Below are positions 36,665 through 43,685 of a stretch of 64,000 nt of DNA, piece after piece. The notes under the pieces were generated by a model. That model was given only the letters and a program-made list of their open reading frames with translations. It did not search any database and was not told where the DNA came from. The stretch covers positions 1 through 64,000 of the forward strand of contig JACERV010000008.1 in NCBI GenBank assembly GCA_013911065.1. Direction: 5' to 3'. Source of the stretch: Ruminococcus sp. (GTDB lineage Bacteria; Bacillota; Clostridia; Lachnospirales; Lachnospiraceae). Made by a program: the position numbers and the translations under genes. How positions within the stretch are numbered: the first letter of the stretch is position 1; each line of letters begins with the position of its first letter.

Positions 36665-37378
36665 ATGGATGAACAACAGTTTATAGAATATTTACTTCAT
36701 TTCGGACTGACGAGGCAGGAAGCTCTGGTTTATCAGAAGCTGCTGCATAGAGGAAAACAGACCGGATATGAGGTGGCTAAGGAAGCCGGTATTTCTCGCT
36801 CCAATGCTTATAATTCACTTGCAGCCCTGGTGGAGAAGGGGGCTGCGTATCTTGTGGAAGAATCAGCAAAACGATATATTCCGGTGAATCTGAAGGAATT
36901 TTGCGATAATTGTATACGCAGAATGAAGGCAGAAGAGGAGTGGCTTATAAAAAATCTGCCCCCGGGACAAGTGGAGGAAGAGGGCTATATCACCATTGAA
37001 GGGGCGGCCAATATACAGGACAAGATTCAGAATCTGCTGGAACATTCACAGGAACGAGTATATTTATCTTGTACATTAGATTGCCTGGGTGAGTTTCGGG
37101 AGGAATTAAAACAACTTTTGTCTGCAGGGAAAAAGGTGGTCATTATTACAGACGGGCCTTTTGAACTGGACGGTGCAAAGGTTTACATCACCGGGGATAA
37201 AGGCAGGCAGATAGGACTTATCATGGATTCAAAGTATGCATTGTCCGGTGAATACGGCAAAGGAAGTATGAACACCTGCCTGTATTCCGCTCAGAATAAT
37301 TTTGTAATGGTATTCAAAATGGCTTTAGCGAATGAAATTCAACTAATAGAGCTACGTAAAGGAGAAAAGCAGATATGA
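36665..37378 (+). CDS. TrmB-family transcriptional regulator
   Basis: A sugar- or metabolite-responsive regulator. The N-terminal winged helix (LLHFGLTRQEALVYQKLLHRG, then GYEVAKEAGISRSNAYNSLAALVEKG) is typical of TrmB. The C-terminal half (about 120-235) resembles the phospholipase-D-like effector fold seen in TrmB proteins, with FVMVFKMALANEIQLI at the end. The start is ATG at 36665 behind GGAG; the earlier in-frame ATG at 36650 lacks a site. It overlaps the downstream decarboxylase by four bases, so it may control that gene. Confidence 0.8.
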   Translation: MDEQQFIEYLLHFGLTRQEALVYQKLLHRGKQTGYEVAKEAGISRSNAYNSLAALVEKGAAYLVEESAKRYIPVNLKEFCDNCIRRMKAEEEWLIKNLPPGQVEEEGYITIEGAANIQDKIQNLLEHSQERVYLSCTLDCLGEFREELKQLLSAGKKVVIITDGPFELDGAKVYITGDKGRQIGLIMDSKYALSGEYGKGSMNTCLYSAQNNFVMVFKMALANEIQLIELRKGEKQI

Positions 37379-38649
37379 AAAAAGAGGTATTTGTAACAAA
37401 AGAACAGCTGGATGAGATTGTAAAAGAATTTCCTACCCCTTTCCATCTTTATGATGAAAAAGGAATCAGAGAAAATGTGAAGGCTCTCAGGGAAGCTTTT
37501 GCATGGAATCCCGGCTACAAAGAGTATTTTGCAGTGAAGGCAACACCAAATCCTTTTCTGGTTCAGATTTTGAAGGAGTACGGCTGCGGCTGTGATTGTT
37601 CTTCTTATACAGAACTGATCCTTTCCGATGCGATTGGAGTAAGAGGCGAGGACATTATGTTTTCTTCCAATGATACCCCCCCTGAGGAATATGCCCTGGC
37701 GGATAAAATGGGGGCAATTATAAATCTGGATGACATCACACACATTGATTTTCTGGAGCAGACAATTGGTCATATTCCGGAAACCATAAGCTGCCGGTAT
37801 AATCCAGGTGGATTATTTAAAATCAGCAATGATATTATGGATAACCCGGGAGATTCCAAATTTGGCATGACTACAGAACAGATATTTGAGGCATTTAAAA
37901 TCCTGAAAGAAAAAGGTGCGAAGCATTTTGGGATTCATGCTTTTCTTGCCAGCAATACCGTGACCAACGATTACTATCCGATGCTGGCAAAGGTGTTGTT
38001 TGAGCAGGCAGTGCGCCTTCAGCGGGAGACGGGAGTGCATATTAAATTTATCAACCTTTCCGGAGGAATCGGAATCCCATACAAGCCGGATCAGGAACCA
38101 AATGATATACATGCCATCGGTGACGGAGTACGCAAGGTATATGAGGAAGTTTTAGTACCTGCAGGCATGGGGGATGTGGCGATTTATACAGAACTGGGCC
38201 GTTATATGATGGGTCCTTATGGATGCCTGGTGACCACAGCAATTCATGAAAAGCATACTCACAAAGAATATATCGGTGTGGATGCATGTGCAGTAAATCT
38301 GATGCGCCCGGCTATGTATGGATCTTATCACCATATTACAGTTATGGGAAAGGAAGACTGGCCCTGTGACCACAAATATGATGTGTCAGGCTCACTCTGT
38401 GAAAACAATGATAAGTTTGCAATTGACAGAATGCTGCCTAAAATAGATAAAGGAGATTATCTGATCATTCATGACACAGGAGCTCACGGTTTCGCTATGG
38501 GATATAACTACAATGGGAAATTAAGATCCGCGGAGGTTCTCCTCAAGGAGGATGGTACAGCACAGCTTATCCGCCGTGCGGAAACACCAGCAGATTATTT
38601 TGCAACCTTCGATTGCTTTGACATTGGGAAAAAACTGATTCAGAAGTAA
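37375..38649 (+). CDS. lysA: Diaminopimelate decarboxylase-like PLP enzyme
   Basis: A fold-III PLP decarboxylase, last step of lysine biosynthesis. The PLP lysine is in YFAVKATPNP, with GCGCDCSSYTEL, HAFLASNTVTND, the glycine loop NLSGGIGIPYKP, ELGRYMMGPYG and the substrate-binding SGSLCENNDKFAIDRMLP near the C-terminus. The length of 424 is normal. ATG overlaps the TrmB-like stop (ATGA) with ribosome site AAAGGAG. Other substrates such as ornithine-like compounds cannot be excluded, because clostridial LysA-like proteins vary. Confidence 0.85.
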   Translation: MKKEVFVTKEQLDEIVKEFPTPFHLYDEKGIRENVKALREAFAWNPGYKEYFAVKATPNPFLVQILKEYGCGCDCSSYTELILSDAIGVRGEDIMFSSNDTPPEEYALADKMGAIINLDDITHIDFLEQTIGHIPETISCRYNPGGLFKISNDIMDNPGDSKFGMTTEQIFEAFKILKEKGAKHFGIHAFLASNTVTNDYYPMLAKVLFEQAVRLQRETGVHIKFINLSGGIGIPYKPDQEPNDIHAIGDGVRKVYEEVLVPAGMGDVAIYTELGRYMMGPYGCLVTTAIHEKHTHKEYIGVDACAVNLMRPAMYGSYHHITVMGKEDWPCDHKYDVSGSLCENNDKFAIDRMLPKIDKGDYLIIHDTGAHGFAMGYNYNGKLRSAEVLLKEDGTAQLIRRAETPADYFATFDCFDIGKKLIQK

Positions 38650-38671
38650 TTTGCAAATTAATAAAAAACTA

Positions 38672-38700
38672 TTGCAAAATGTCCCTAAATATGGTAACAT
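38672..38700 (+). promoter_or_regulatory. Promoter of tRNA-Leu
   Basis: TTGCAA (38672-38677), 17 bases, TAACAT (38695-38700). A CGGTTCGGA/TCCGAACCG hairpin (38707-38738) sits between the start of transcription and the mature 5' end. Confidence 0.6.
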
Positions 38701-38743
38701 AAACTTCGGTTCGGAAAGCAGACATGCACTCCGAACCGGATGA

Positions 38744-38826
38744 GCGGATGTGGCGGAATGGCAGACGCACAAGACTCAAAATCTTGCGGGGGTGACCTCG
38801 TGTGGGTTCAAGTCCCACCATCCGCA
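38744..38826 (+). tRNA. tRNA-Leu (anticodon CAA)
   Basis: A class II tRNA of 83 nt. Acceptor stem GCGGATG/CATCCGC, discriminator A, no encoded CCA. D-arm with TGGCGGAATGGCAGAC, anticodon stem CAAGA/TCTTG with loop CTCAAAA, long variable arm, and T-arm GTGGG-TTCAAGT-CCCAC. It reads UUG codons. Confidence 0.97.
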
Positions 38827-38838
38827 GTCATGAGAAAA

Positions 38839-38881
38839 CGTCAATATTGATAGATATTGACGCACGAAAAAGTCCAGTAAG
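38839..38881 (+). repeat. Imperfect direct repeat, left copy
   Basis: A 42-43 base stretch that recurs at 40134-40176 with about 36 matching positions and one indel. The two copies bracket the DUF134/NifX-like islet. Confidence 0.75.
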
Positions 38882-38906
38882 TAATGCTGGGCTTTTTCGT
38901 ATTTTA
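38864..38906 (+). terminator. Terminator after tRNA-Leu
   Basis: Stem ACGAAAAAGTCCAG with CTGGGCTTTTTCGT, followed by ATTTT. A GTCAATAT/ATATTGAC hairpin lies just before it. Confidence 0.8.
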
Positions 38907-39019
38907 GAGCAAAAATCAGACCGCCTCTAAAGTCGTTTTTTGTATTTTTCTTTGTCAAATCAATCGAGTTTATATAAATACCTTTAGGCTTTTATTATAC
39001 ACGGATTATTAACCATGTT

Positions 39020-39068
39020 AAAATCTCGCCACCTGTTGATGGAACTAGCAGGTGACGAGATTTTATTT
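39020..39068 (+). terminator. Hairpin upstream of the DUF134 promoter
   Basis: AAAATCTCG with an inner ACCTG stem pairs across a 13-base loop with CAGGT and CGAGATTTT, then ATTTG. No gene is visible immediately upstream (38907-39019), so it may terminate read-through from the tRNA or mark a lost gene. Confidence 0.6.
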
Positions 39069-39086
39069 GTTTTTCATGAATGGTTA

Positions 39087-39137
39087 TTGACATATGTCGG
39101 GAATGGAGTTATAGTAAAACTGTAAATGACATATGTC
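39087..39137 (+). promoter_or_regulatory. Promoter with two identical palindromic operators
   Basis: TTGACA (39087-39092), 17 bases, TATAGT (39110-39115). The palindrome GACATATGTC occurs at 39089-39098, over the -35, and again at 39128-39137, just past the predicted start, 39 bp centre to centre. This is a typical layout for a repressor that bridges or blocks the promoter. The DUF134 protein encoded next is a candidate ligand. Confidence 0.75.
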
Positions 39138-39297
39138 AATAATTCGAAGAAGGTTGTTATTAACACCCTGAAGAAACAGAACAGGCAGCTTAAGTTTTGG
39201 TTGGATGCCGTAAATAAGAGTCTGGAGAATCTGTAATAAAACGTAAAAGCTGCAGAGTACACTCCTGTTTCTTTTACTTATGAAGCGAGGTGAGAAA

Positions 39298-39687
39298 ATG
39301 CCGAGACCGAGAAAATGGAGAAAAGTTTGCTGCCTGCCGGAAAATGCCCGATTTGGGCCTTTAGGAAGTGCAGACAGTGGGGAAGAAATCGTGAGGATGA
39401 TGGTGGATGAATACGAAACCATCCGTTTAATTGATCTGGAAGGTTTTACACAGGAAGAGTGCGCAAAACAAATGAACATAGCGCGTACCACCGTTCAAGG
39501 GATATATGAAACGGCAAGAATGAAACTTGCCGACTCTCTGGTACATGGAAAGGTGCTGCTGATTGATGGAGGAGAATATATCCTTTGCGGTGGACAGGAG
39601 GAAACCTGCGGCCGTGGCTGTTGCCATAGACGACGCCGAGGTAGAAGAATTAGTAACGAAAATCATATTGAAAGTGAGGAGAATTAA
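39298..39687 (+). CDS. DUF134 (UPF0251) HTH protein
   Basis: A 129-residue predicted DNA-binding protein. MPRPRKWRKVCCLPE at the N-terminus is the family signature. A sigma-70 region 4-like helix-turn-helix lies at about 48-85 (LEGFTQEECAKQMNIARTTVQGIYETAR). A C-terminal segment rich in Cys and Arg (CGGQEETCGRGCCHRRRRGRR) may bind metal. The start is ATG at 39298 after GAGGTGA; an upstream ATG at 39280 lacks a site. It sits one base ahead of the NifX-like gene, a common pairing, suggesting it regulates that operon. Confidence 0.88.
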   Translation: MPRPRKWRKVCCLPENARFGPLGSADSGEEIVRMMVDEYETIRLIDLEGFTQEECAKQMNIARTTVQGIYETARMKLADSLVHGKVLLIDGGEYILCGGQEETCGRGCCHRRRRGRRISNENHIESEEN

Positions 39688-39688
39688 G

Positions 39689-40087
39689 ATGAGAATTGCG
39701 GTAACTTATGAAAACGGAGAGGTTTTTCAACATTTCGGCCACACCGAACGTTTTAAAATCTACGACATCGAAGATAACAAAGTAATTGTTGCTACAACAG
39801 TTAATACCAATGGCAGCGGTCATGGTGCCCTGGCGGATATTCTAAAAAAGTTGAATGTGGGTACGCTAATCTGTGGAGGTATCGGCGGTGGAGCTAAAAG
39901 TGCATTATCCGAAGCAAATATAAAGCTTTATGGTGGAGTGACCGGAAACGCGGATGAGGCTGTCGAGGCATTACTGGCGAAAAAACTCGTCTTCGACTCG
40001 GAAGCCACCTGTAATCATCACGGCGGACATCACCATGATGGCCGTGGAGGACACAACTGCGGAGAACATAATCATCACGAAAAATAG
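39689..40087 (+). CDS. NifX/NafY-type dinitrogenase cofactor-binding family protein, His-rich tail
   Basis: A small ribonuclease-H-like domain of the NifB/NifX/NafY family (MTH1175-like). It starts MRIAVTYENGEVFQHFGHTERF and contains LKKLNVGTLICGGIGGGAKSAL. The last 25 residues are His/Gly/Cys rich (CNHHGGHHHDGRGGHNCGEH), a likely metal-binding tail. No nitrogenase genes are present, so nitrogen fixation is not implied; many anaerobes use such proteins in unknown metal-cofactor roles. GAGGAG precedes the ATG. The length is 132. Confidence 0.88.
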   Translation: MRIAVTYENGEVFQHFGHTERFKIYDIEDNKVIVATTVNTNGSGHGALADILKKLNVGTLICGGIGGGAKSALSEANIKLYGGVTGNADEAVEALLAKKLVFDSEATCNHHGGHHHDGRGGHNCGEHNHHEK

Positions 40088-40133
40088 AGTACAGTATAAT
40101 AATATTAGATACAGTACTGTTTCAAAAAACAAA

Positions 40134-40176
40134 CGTAAATATTGATACAATGTTAACGCGCGAAAAGGTCCAGTAA
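40134..40176 (+). repeat. Imperfect direct repeat, right copy
   Basis: Matches 38839-38881 at about 36 of 43 positions, including TCCAGTAA at the end and AATATTGATA near the start. Confidence 0.75.
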
Positions 40177-40233
40177 TACCGGGCTTCAGGCTGCTCTAAG
40201 AATTATTTGGCAGCAAGTGTAAAGGTTCATGAT

Positions 40234-40266
40234 AAAGGAGCTCACACAAAAGTGAGCTCCTTTTTT
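40234..40266 (+). terminator. Terminator downstream of the NifX-like gene
   Basis: Stem AAAGGAGCTCAC/GTGAGCTCCTTT with TTTTTT after the stem. The stretch from here to 40378 shows no gene. Confidence 0.85.
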
Positions 40267-40378
40267 ACGGGGCATGATCCTGTTGAGCTCGCAAAGACAG
40301 GAAATATCAACCACTTCAAAAATGCTTACATTAGATTTCTGCAAAATAAAATTGTTAGATTATTTTTATAAAAACATC

Positions 40379-40407
40379 TTGACAATCAGATGAATATTTG
40401 ATAATTT
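40379..40407 (+). promoter_or_regulatory. Promoter of the DUF3793-flavodoxin pair
   Basis: TTGACA (40379-40384), 17 bases, TAATTT (40402-40407), followed at once by the GGTTAGC inverted repeat. Confidence 0.65.
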
Positions 40408-40409
40408 AA

Positions 40410-40431
40410 AATAGGTTAGCCAAAGCTAACC
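40410..40431 (+). promoter_or_regulatory. DtxR/IdeR-like operator
   Basis: GGTTAGC-CAAA-GCTAACC (40414-40431) resembles the TTAGGTTAGSCTAACCTAA box of iron-dependent DtxR-family repressors and lies over the predicted transcription start. A second, longer inverted repeat (TTTAGTTA at 40472-40479 with TAACTAAA at 40497-40504, plus GTTAG/CTAAC inside) lies nearer the gene. A CACTG/CAGTG hairpin is between them. Confidence 0.55.
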
Positions 40432-40524
40432 GACGGTCATACTCTGACACTGTCAAAGGGGCAGTGTTTACTTTAGTTAATGTGGTTAGTGGTCGCTAAC
40501 TAAAATAGAAAGCGAGGCGATGAT

Positions 40525-41142
40525 TTGAAAACATTTAATAAAAAACAAGCGGGATTCATGGCTATGCTGCGTGGTTCCGTCTGCCGACAGCATATTGAAT
40601 CATTGTTTTTGTACCATGCTTCACCTGTGCTTCGCAAAGCAAAGCCTGCCGTGCTGATTACTGTAAAATCGGAATGCGTGAATTTATGGAGAAGCAGAGA
40701 AAAAGCAATGTGCAAAGCAAGCGGATTGTGTTTAAAGGAATTGAAAATCAAAGACAACTCATCATTGTTTTTGATATATGACCGATACGAAATTGAGCTT
40801 GCCATTCGGAATGAAAAATCGCTTTGTATTTTAGCGCCGTTCGGTTATGAACTCAACGGAAGTGTCGATGAATTTCTTAATTGCTTATCTGCAAGGCTTG
40901 CGTCAAACGACTTTCCTCATGAGATTGGCCTTTTCCTTGGATATCCTCCGGGAGATGTAAAAGCTTATATCGAAAACGAAGGTAAAAACTGTACCTGCTG
41001 CGGATACTGGAAGGTCTATGAGGATGTTGAAGCGGCGCAGCAAATGTGGGCGAAAATTGATGAGGCTCAAATCTACGCAATTGATGTGCTGCAAAATTTT
41101 CCGTCAATACAAATTGCCGCAAATTTGCTGAGAGCTGTGTGA
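40525..41142 (+). CDS. DUF3793 family protein
   Basis: A 205-residue protein of unknown function. The C-terminal half has the family-typical HEIGLFLGYPPGDVKAYIENEG followed by CTCCGYWKVY, a conserved cysteine patch. The start is TTG, behind GAGGCGATGA; the adjacent ATG runs straight into a stop. Members of this family are often found near ferrous iron transport or flavodoxin genes in clostridia, and here a flavodoxin follows after 60 bases. With the DtxR-like operator upstream, an iron- or redox-linked role is inferred. Confidence 0.85.
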   Translation: MKTFNKKQAGFMAMLRGSVCRQHIESLFLYHASPVLRKAKPAVLITVKSECVNLWRSREKAMCKASGLCLKELKIKDNSSLFLIYDRYEIELAIRNEKSLCILAPFGYELNGSVDEFLNCLSARLASNDFPHEIGLFLGYPPGDVKAYIENEGKNCTCCGYWKVYEDVEAAQQMWAKIDEAQIYAIDVLQNFPSIQIAANLLRAV

Positions 41143-41202
41143 AAAGTTTTAGGGAAGGTAAAGTTAGTTAAAAAATAAATTTATATAAAGGAGAAAATCA
41201 TT

Positions 41203-41622
41203 ATGCAAATCAATCTTATTTACTGGAGCGGTACAGGTAATACCGAGGCTATGGCAAATTTAATCAAAGAAGGTGCGGAAAGCGCTGGAGCAACTGTCAA
41301 TCTGAAAAATGTTGCTGATGCATCCATTGACGATGTAAACTGCGATGTTTTGGTTCTCGGTTGTCCTTCTATGGGGGATGAGGTGTTGGAAGAAAGTGAA
41401 TTTGAACCGTTTATGATTTCCATTGAGGGAAGTCTCAGCGGAAAGAAGCTTGCGCTCTTTGGCTCATACGGTTGGGGTGACGGTCAGTGGATGCGCGATT
41501 GGGATGAACGCATGAAGAACGCGGGAGCAGTGCTTGCAGTTGAGAGTCTGATCGTGAACGACGCACCCAGCGGAGAATCTGAACAGGAGTGTAAAGATTT
41601 CGGGAGAGAAATCGCACAGTAA
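41203..41622 (+). CDS. Short-chain flavodoxin
   Basis: An FMN electron carrier that can replace ferredoxin when iron is short. The FMN phosphate loop is YWSGTGNTEAMA (residues 8-19). The isoalloxazine-binding loops are in LGCPSMGDEVLEESEFEPF and GSYGWGDGQWMRDW. The length of 139 is typical. AAAGGAG precedes the ATG. Placement behind a DUF3793 gene and a DtxR-like site suggests iron-responsive expression. Confidence 0.95.
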   Translation: MQINLIYWSGTGNTEAMANLIKEGAESAGATVNLKNVADASIDDVNCDVLVLGCPSMGDEVLEESEFEPFMISIEGSLSGKKLALFGSYGWGDGQWMRDWDERMKNAGAVLAVESLIVNDAPSGESEQECKDFGREIAQ

Positions 41623-41640
41623 TTATGAAGTTTTTGCAGC

Positions 41641-41739
41641 GACATCTTTGATTTTCCGGTAAATCTACATATTTTCACCATGGATGAGTTGTTAAAAGCA
41701 ATGGATTATGGCATTCGTCTTTCGGAAAATAGAGCTTAA
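41641..41739 (+). pseudogene. Possible C-terminal coding remnant
   Basis: An open stretch of 32 codons without a start or ribosome site of its own, ending in KAMDYGIRLSENRA and a stop. It looks protein-like, but I do not recognise the parent family, and chance is possible. Confidence 0.3.
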
Positions 41740-41744
41740 GTTTT

Positions 41745-41802
41745 CAGAGTATTCTGAAAAAGGAGAGCAAAAGGGACTGACCCTTTTGCTCTTCTTTTTT
41801 GA
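41745..41802 (+). repeat. REP-like palindromic element, copy 1
   Basis: CAGAGTATTCTG (41745-41756) is followed by AGAGCAAAAGGG-ACTGA-CCCTTTTGCTCT (41764-41792) and TCTTTTTT. It shares the AATATTCTGAAAA and AAAAGGGAC.GTCCC features of the elements at 45726, 45775 and 49859. It can also act as a terminator for the flavodoxin gene. Confidence 0.7.
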
Positions 41803-41807
41803 ATTTG

Positions 41808-42092
41808 TTACAGCTTTCCGGCAGACGCATTTAAAGTATCGAAAAATGTATATAGCTGTTCAAAATCCTGTTCTTCACATAAAATAAATTTTTTTGATTG
41901 TACAGAAAGTTTTTCGTGACTTGCGCATTTTGCGTGGCAGCCGCAAATTACAATGAGAAAATCATAGGTTTGTGCTGGTACGGCATAGGAGAAGCAAAGT
42001 TGAGGATAGTGTTTTTGAAGTTCCTGCACTTTTTTTGCTCTGTCATATTTGGGATTACATCCTCCGCAGTATTTTATTCCTACAGTTAACAT
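41808..42092 (-). CDS. Small CGGCNP-motif protein, 94 aa
   Basis: I do not know its function. The N-terminus has IKYCGGCNPKYDR, a motif typical of small clostridial redox or metal proteins, with ICGCHAKCASHE in the middle. Together these give six cysteines in the first 57 residues, good Fe-S or zinc ligand candidates. It is soluble with no signal peptide. Its ATG overlaps the stop of the 44-codon gene upstream (ATGTTAA), so translation is coupled. The REP-like hairpin lies just past its stop. Confidence 0.65.
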   Translation of the reverse strand: MLTVGIKYCGGCNPKYDRAKKVQELQKHYPQLCFSYAVPAQTYDFLIVICGCHAKCASHEKLSVQSKKFILCEEQDFEQLYTFFDTLNASAGKL

Positions 42093-42220
42093 GGCCCAGA
42101 ACCTCCGGAGCGCTTTTCCGGCAGTTTAACATGCAGTATATGATTTTCATATGAGACAACTTCAATATTGTCATGATGCCGGGCGAGCTCCGGGCGCACT
42201 TTTTCAATTTTATTTAGCAT
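42086..42220 (-). CDS. 44-aa NifU C-terminal (Nfu)-like small protein
   Basis: Too short for most gene callers. AAGGAGG lies eight to ten bases before the ATG. The peptide MLNKIEKVRPELARHHDN followed by IEVVSYENHILHVKLPEK resembles the first two-thirds of an Nfu scaffold domain (I..VRP.L....IEVV). The expected CxxC cluster site is replaced by RSGGSGPC with one cysteine, so it cannot hold a cluster in the usual way. It ends inside the start of the 94-residue cysteine-rich protein, which may supply the missing ligands. Confidence 0.6.
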   Translation of the reverse strand: MLNKIEKVRPELARHHDNIEVVSYENHILHVKLPEKRSGGSGPC

Positions 42221-42301
42221 CTCAAAACACCTCCTTGTAAAATAAGGATACCATATAATGAGCAAGTCGTATGCTAAAAATTTTTATGTTATTAAGTGAT
42301 T

Positions 42302-43327
42302 TTATGAATTTCTATTTCTGATGGTCTTAAAAATGGCGTTTATACACTCTGCCAGAGAACAAATCACAACTATAAGGAAAACAAGTGCAATGATTGGATT
42401 TATTCCTCCCCTTCCCATAAAACGCAGTACATCAAGGTTACTCCAATCGAAGCCCTGCAGGAAAGTTGTAAACTCGGCACTGAATATGTCCGGTCTGGTA
42501 ATTAGATAAATCATAACGCCTATACTTACCAGGCTGTTTATTATGACTGCACTGCAAACAAGAGGTGTCCATCTGCGTTCTTTAATCTTAATAATAGATT
42601 CGCCGGCACCAAATAAGAACATCGCTATAATAGCCGGGATACAGGCGGTCAAGAAACTAGAGCTGAATAAGGTGTATATTCGTGTGTTGCCATCCAGAAT
42701 CATAAAGGGAATAGGTAATGTTCCAGCGCACAGCAAAATTGCCAGGACAGAGAATGCAAACGTTAGTATCAACTCGGCAATACTGTCGGATAATGGTATT
42801 TTTCCTTTGTCAGCAGGCAATACTTCCGGTAAATCTTCAATGTTCCACTTGGGTTCTCTGTCTTCATCCGTTTTCGTACTGGCCCGTTCAGCAATTACAA
42901 AGCCAATTGTTGTCCACAAAAGCGCCTGGAAGGTGGCGGATATACCTAGAGAAATGCCTGTTGACATGATATTTTTCGCAAAGTAAACTGCATCAGTCAT
43001 ACCGTCTTTTATGGCATCAATGGCTCCCACAATCATACCAATACATAAGGTAAGGATACCAATCAGAGGCAAGATCCATTTTAATACGCGCACATAATCA
43101 TCATAAACAGCGGGGGATATCAAATACCGTGGGTTTTGCCGGTATTTCTCCGCCAGAGAAGCAGGCGGACCTAGTTTATACAAAACCTCTTTTATTTCGT
43201 TTTCATCAGCATTTTCCGCCAGCATATCATAAATGTTCGATTTTAATTCTTTGCTTACTTCATCCCTGTCTTTTTCAGGAAGGCGGCGTGTTACATCATA
43301 AACATAGCGATCAATCAAATTATTCAT
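42302..43327 (-). CDS. HAAS-domain (DUF1700-like) membrane protein
   Basis: The N-terminal 80 residues (MNNLIDRYVYDVTRRLPEKDRDEVSKEL) form the helical HAAS signalling module. Seven or so transmembrane helices follow, near 90-120, 130-160, 190-225, 235-260, 270-295 and 315-335. Such proteins are usually paired with PadR regulators, as here. The start is ATG at 43327, which overlaps the padR stop (ATGAATAA); an earlier in-frame ATG lies inside padR. The role is probably membrane signalling or transport linked to PadR, but its signal is unknown. The length is 341. Confidence 0.78.
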   Translation of the reverse strand: MNNLIDRYVYDVTRRLPEKDRDEVSKELKSNIYDMLAENADENEIKEVLYKLGPPASLAEKYRQNPRYLISPAVYDDYVRVLKWILPLIGILTLCIGMIVGAIDAIKDGMTDAVYFAKNIMSTGISLGISATFQALLWTTIGFVIAERASTKTDEDREPKWNIEDLPEVLPADKGKIPLSDSIAELILTFAFSVLAILLCAGTLPIPFMILDGNTRIYTLFSSSFLTACIPAIIAMFLFGAGESIIKIKERRWTPLVCSAVIINSLVSIGVMIYLITRPDIFSAEFTTFLQGFDWSNLDVLRFMGRGGINPIIALVFLIVVICSLAECINAIFKTIRNRNS

Positions 43328-43667
43328 TGTATACATCCTTTCCGCAAATAGATTCAATGCTTCTTTGCATTCTTTTCCATTCTTCCATTAGTTCTTTGTA
43401 TACTGTTTCACCTTTTTCATTGATGGAGTAGTATTTCCTCGGTCTGCTCTCGCTTGTATCCCAATCACTGACAAGTAAGCCCTGACTTTCCAACCGGCGT
43501 AAAAGTGGATACAGTGTATTGGCTTCGATGTCTATATGCTCGCCCTGCATTGTTTGAAGCAGCGCATAGCCATAGTGGGATTGTTTCAGACATCCCAGGA
43601 CAGCCAGTGTTAAGCTTCCCCTGCGGAGTTCTGTGATAAAGTTTTGAATTTGTTCTTTTTCTGACAT
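43320..43667 (-). CDS. PadR-family transcriptional regulator
   Basis: A winged-helix repressor of 115 residues. MSEKEQIQNFITELRRGSLTLAVLGCL leads into HYGYALLQTMQ, with ANTLYPLLRRLESQGLL as recognition helix and wing YYSINEKG. The C-terminal helix dimerises. The start is ATG at 43667, after GAGGTGATAACT. It overlaps the HAAS gene, so the two are co-translated. An operator-like palindrome lies in its own promoter, suggesting autoregulation. Confidence 0.93.
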   Translation of the reverse strand: MSEKEQIQNFITELRRGSLTLAVLGCLKQSHYGYALLQTMQGEHIDIEANTLYPLLRRLESQGLLVSDWDTSESRPRKYYSINEKGETVYKELMEEWKRMQRSIESICGKDVYNE

Positions 43668-43685
43668 AGTTATCACCTCATAGTT

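Noticed and set aside
39689-40087. Nitrogen-fixation locus
   Set aside because: NifX-like and NifS/NifU-like proteins here are common in non-fixing anaerobes, and no nifHDK is present in the window.
38744-40176. Complete integrative element at tRNA-Leu
   Set aside because: No integrase, excisionase or mobilisation gene lies between the repeats, and the right repeat does not copy the tRNA 3' end. Only an islet with possible decayed ends can be claimed.
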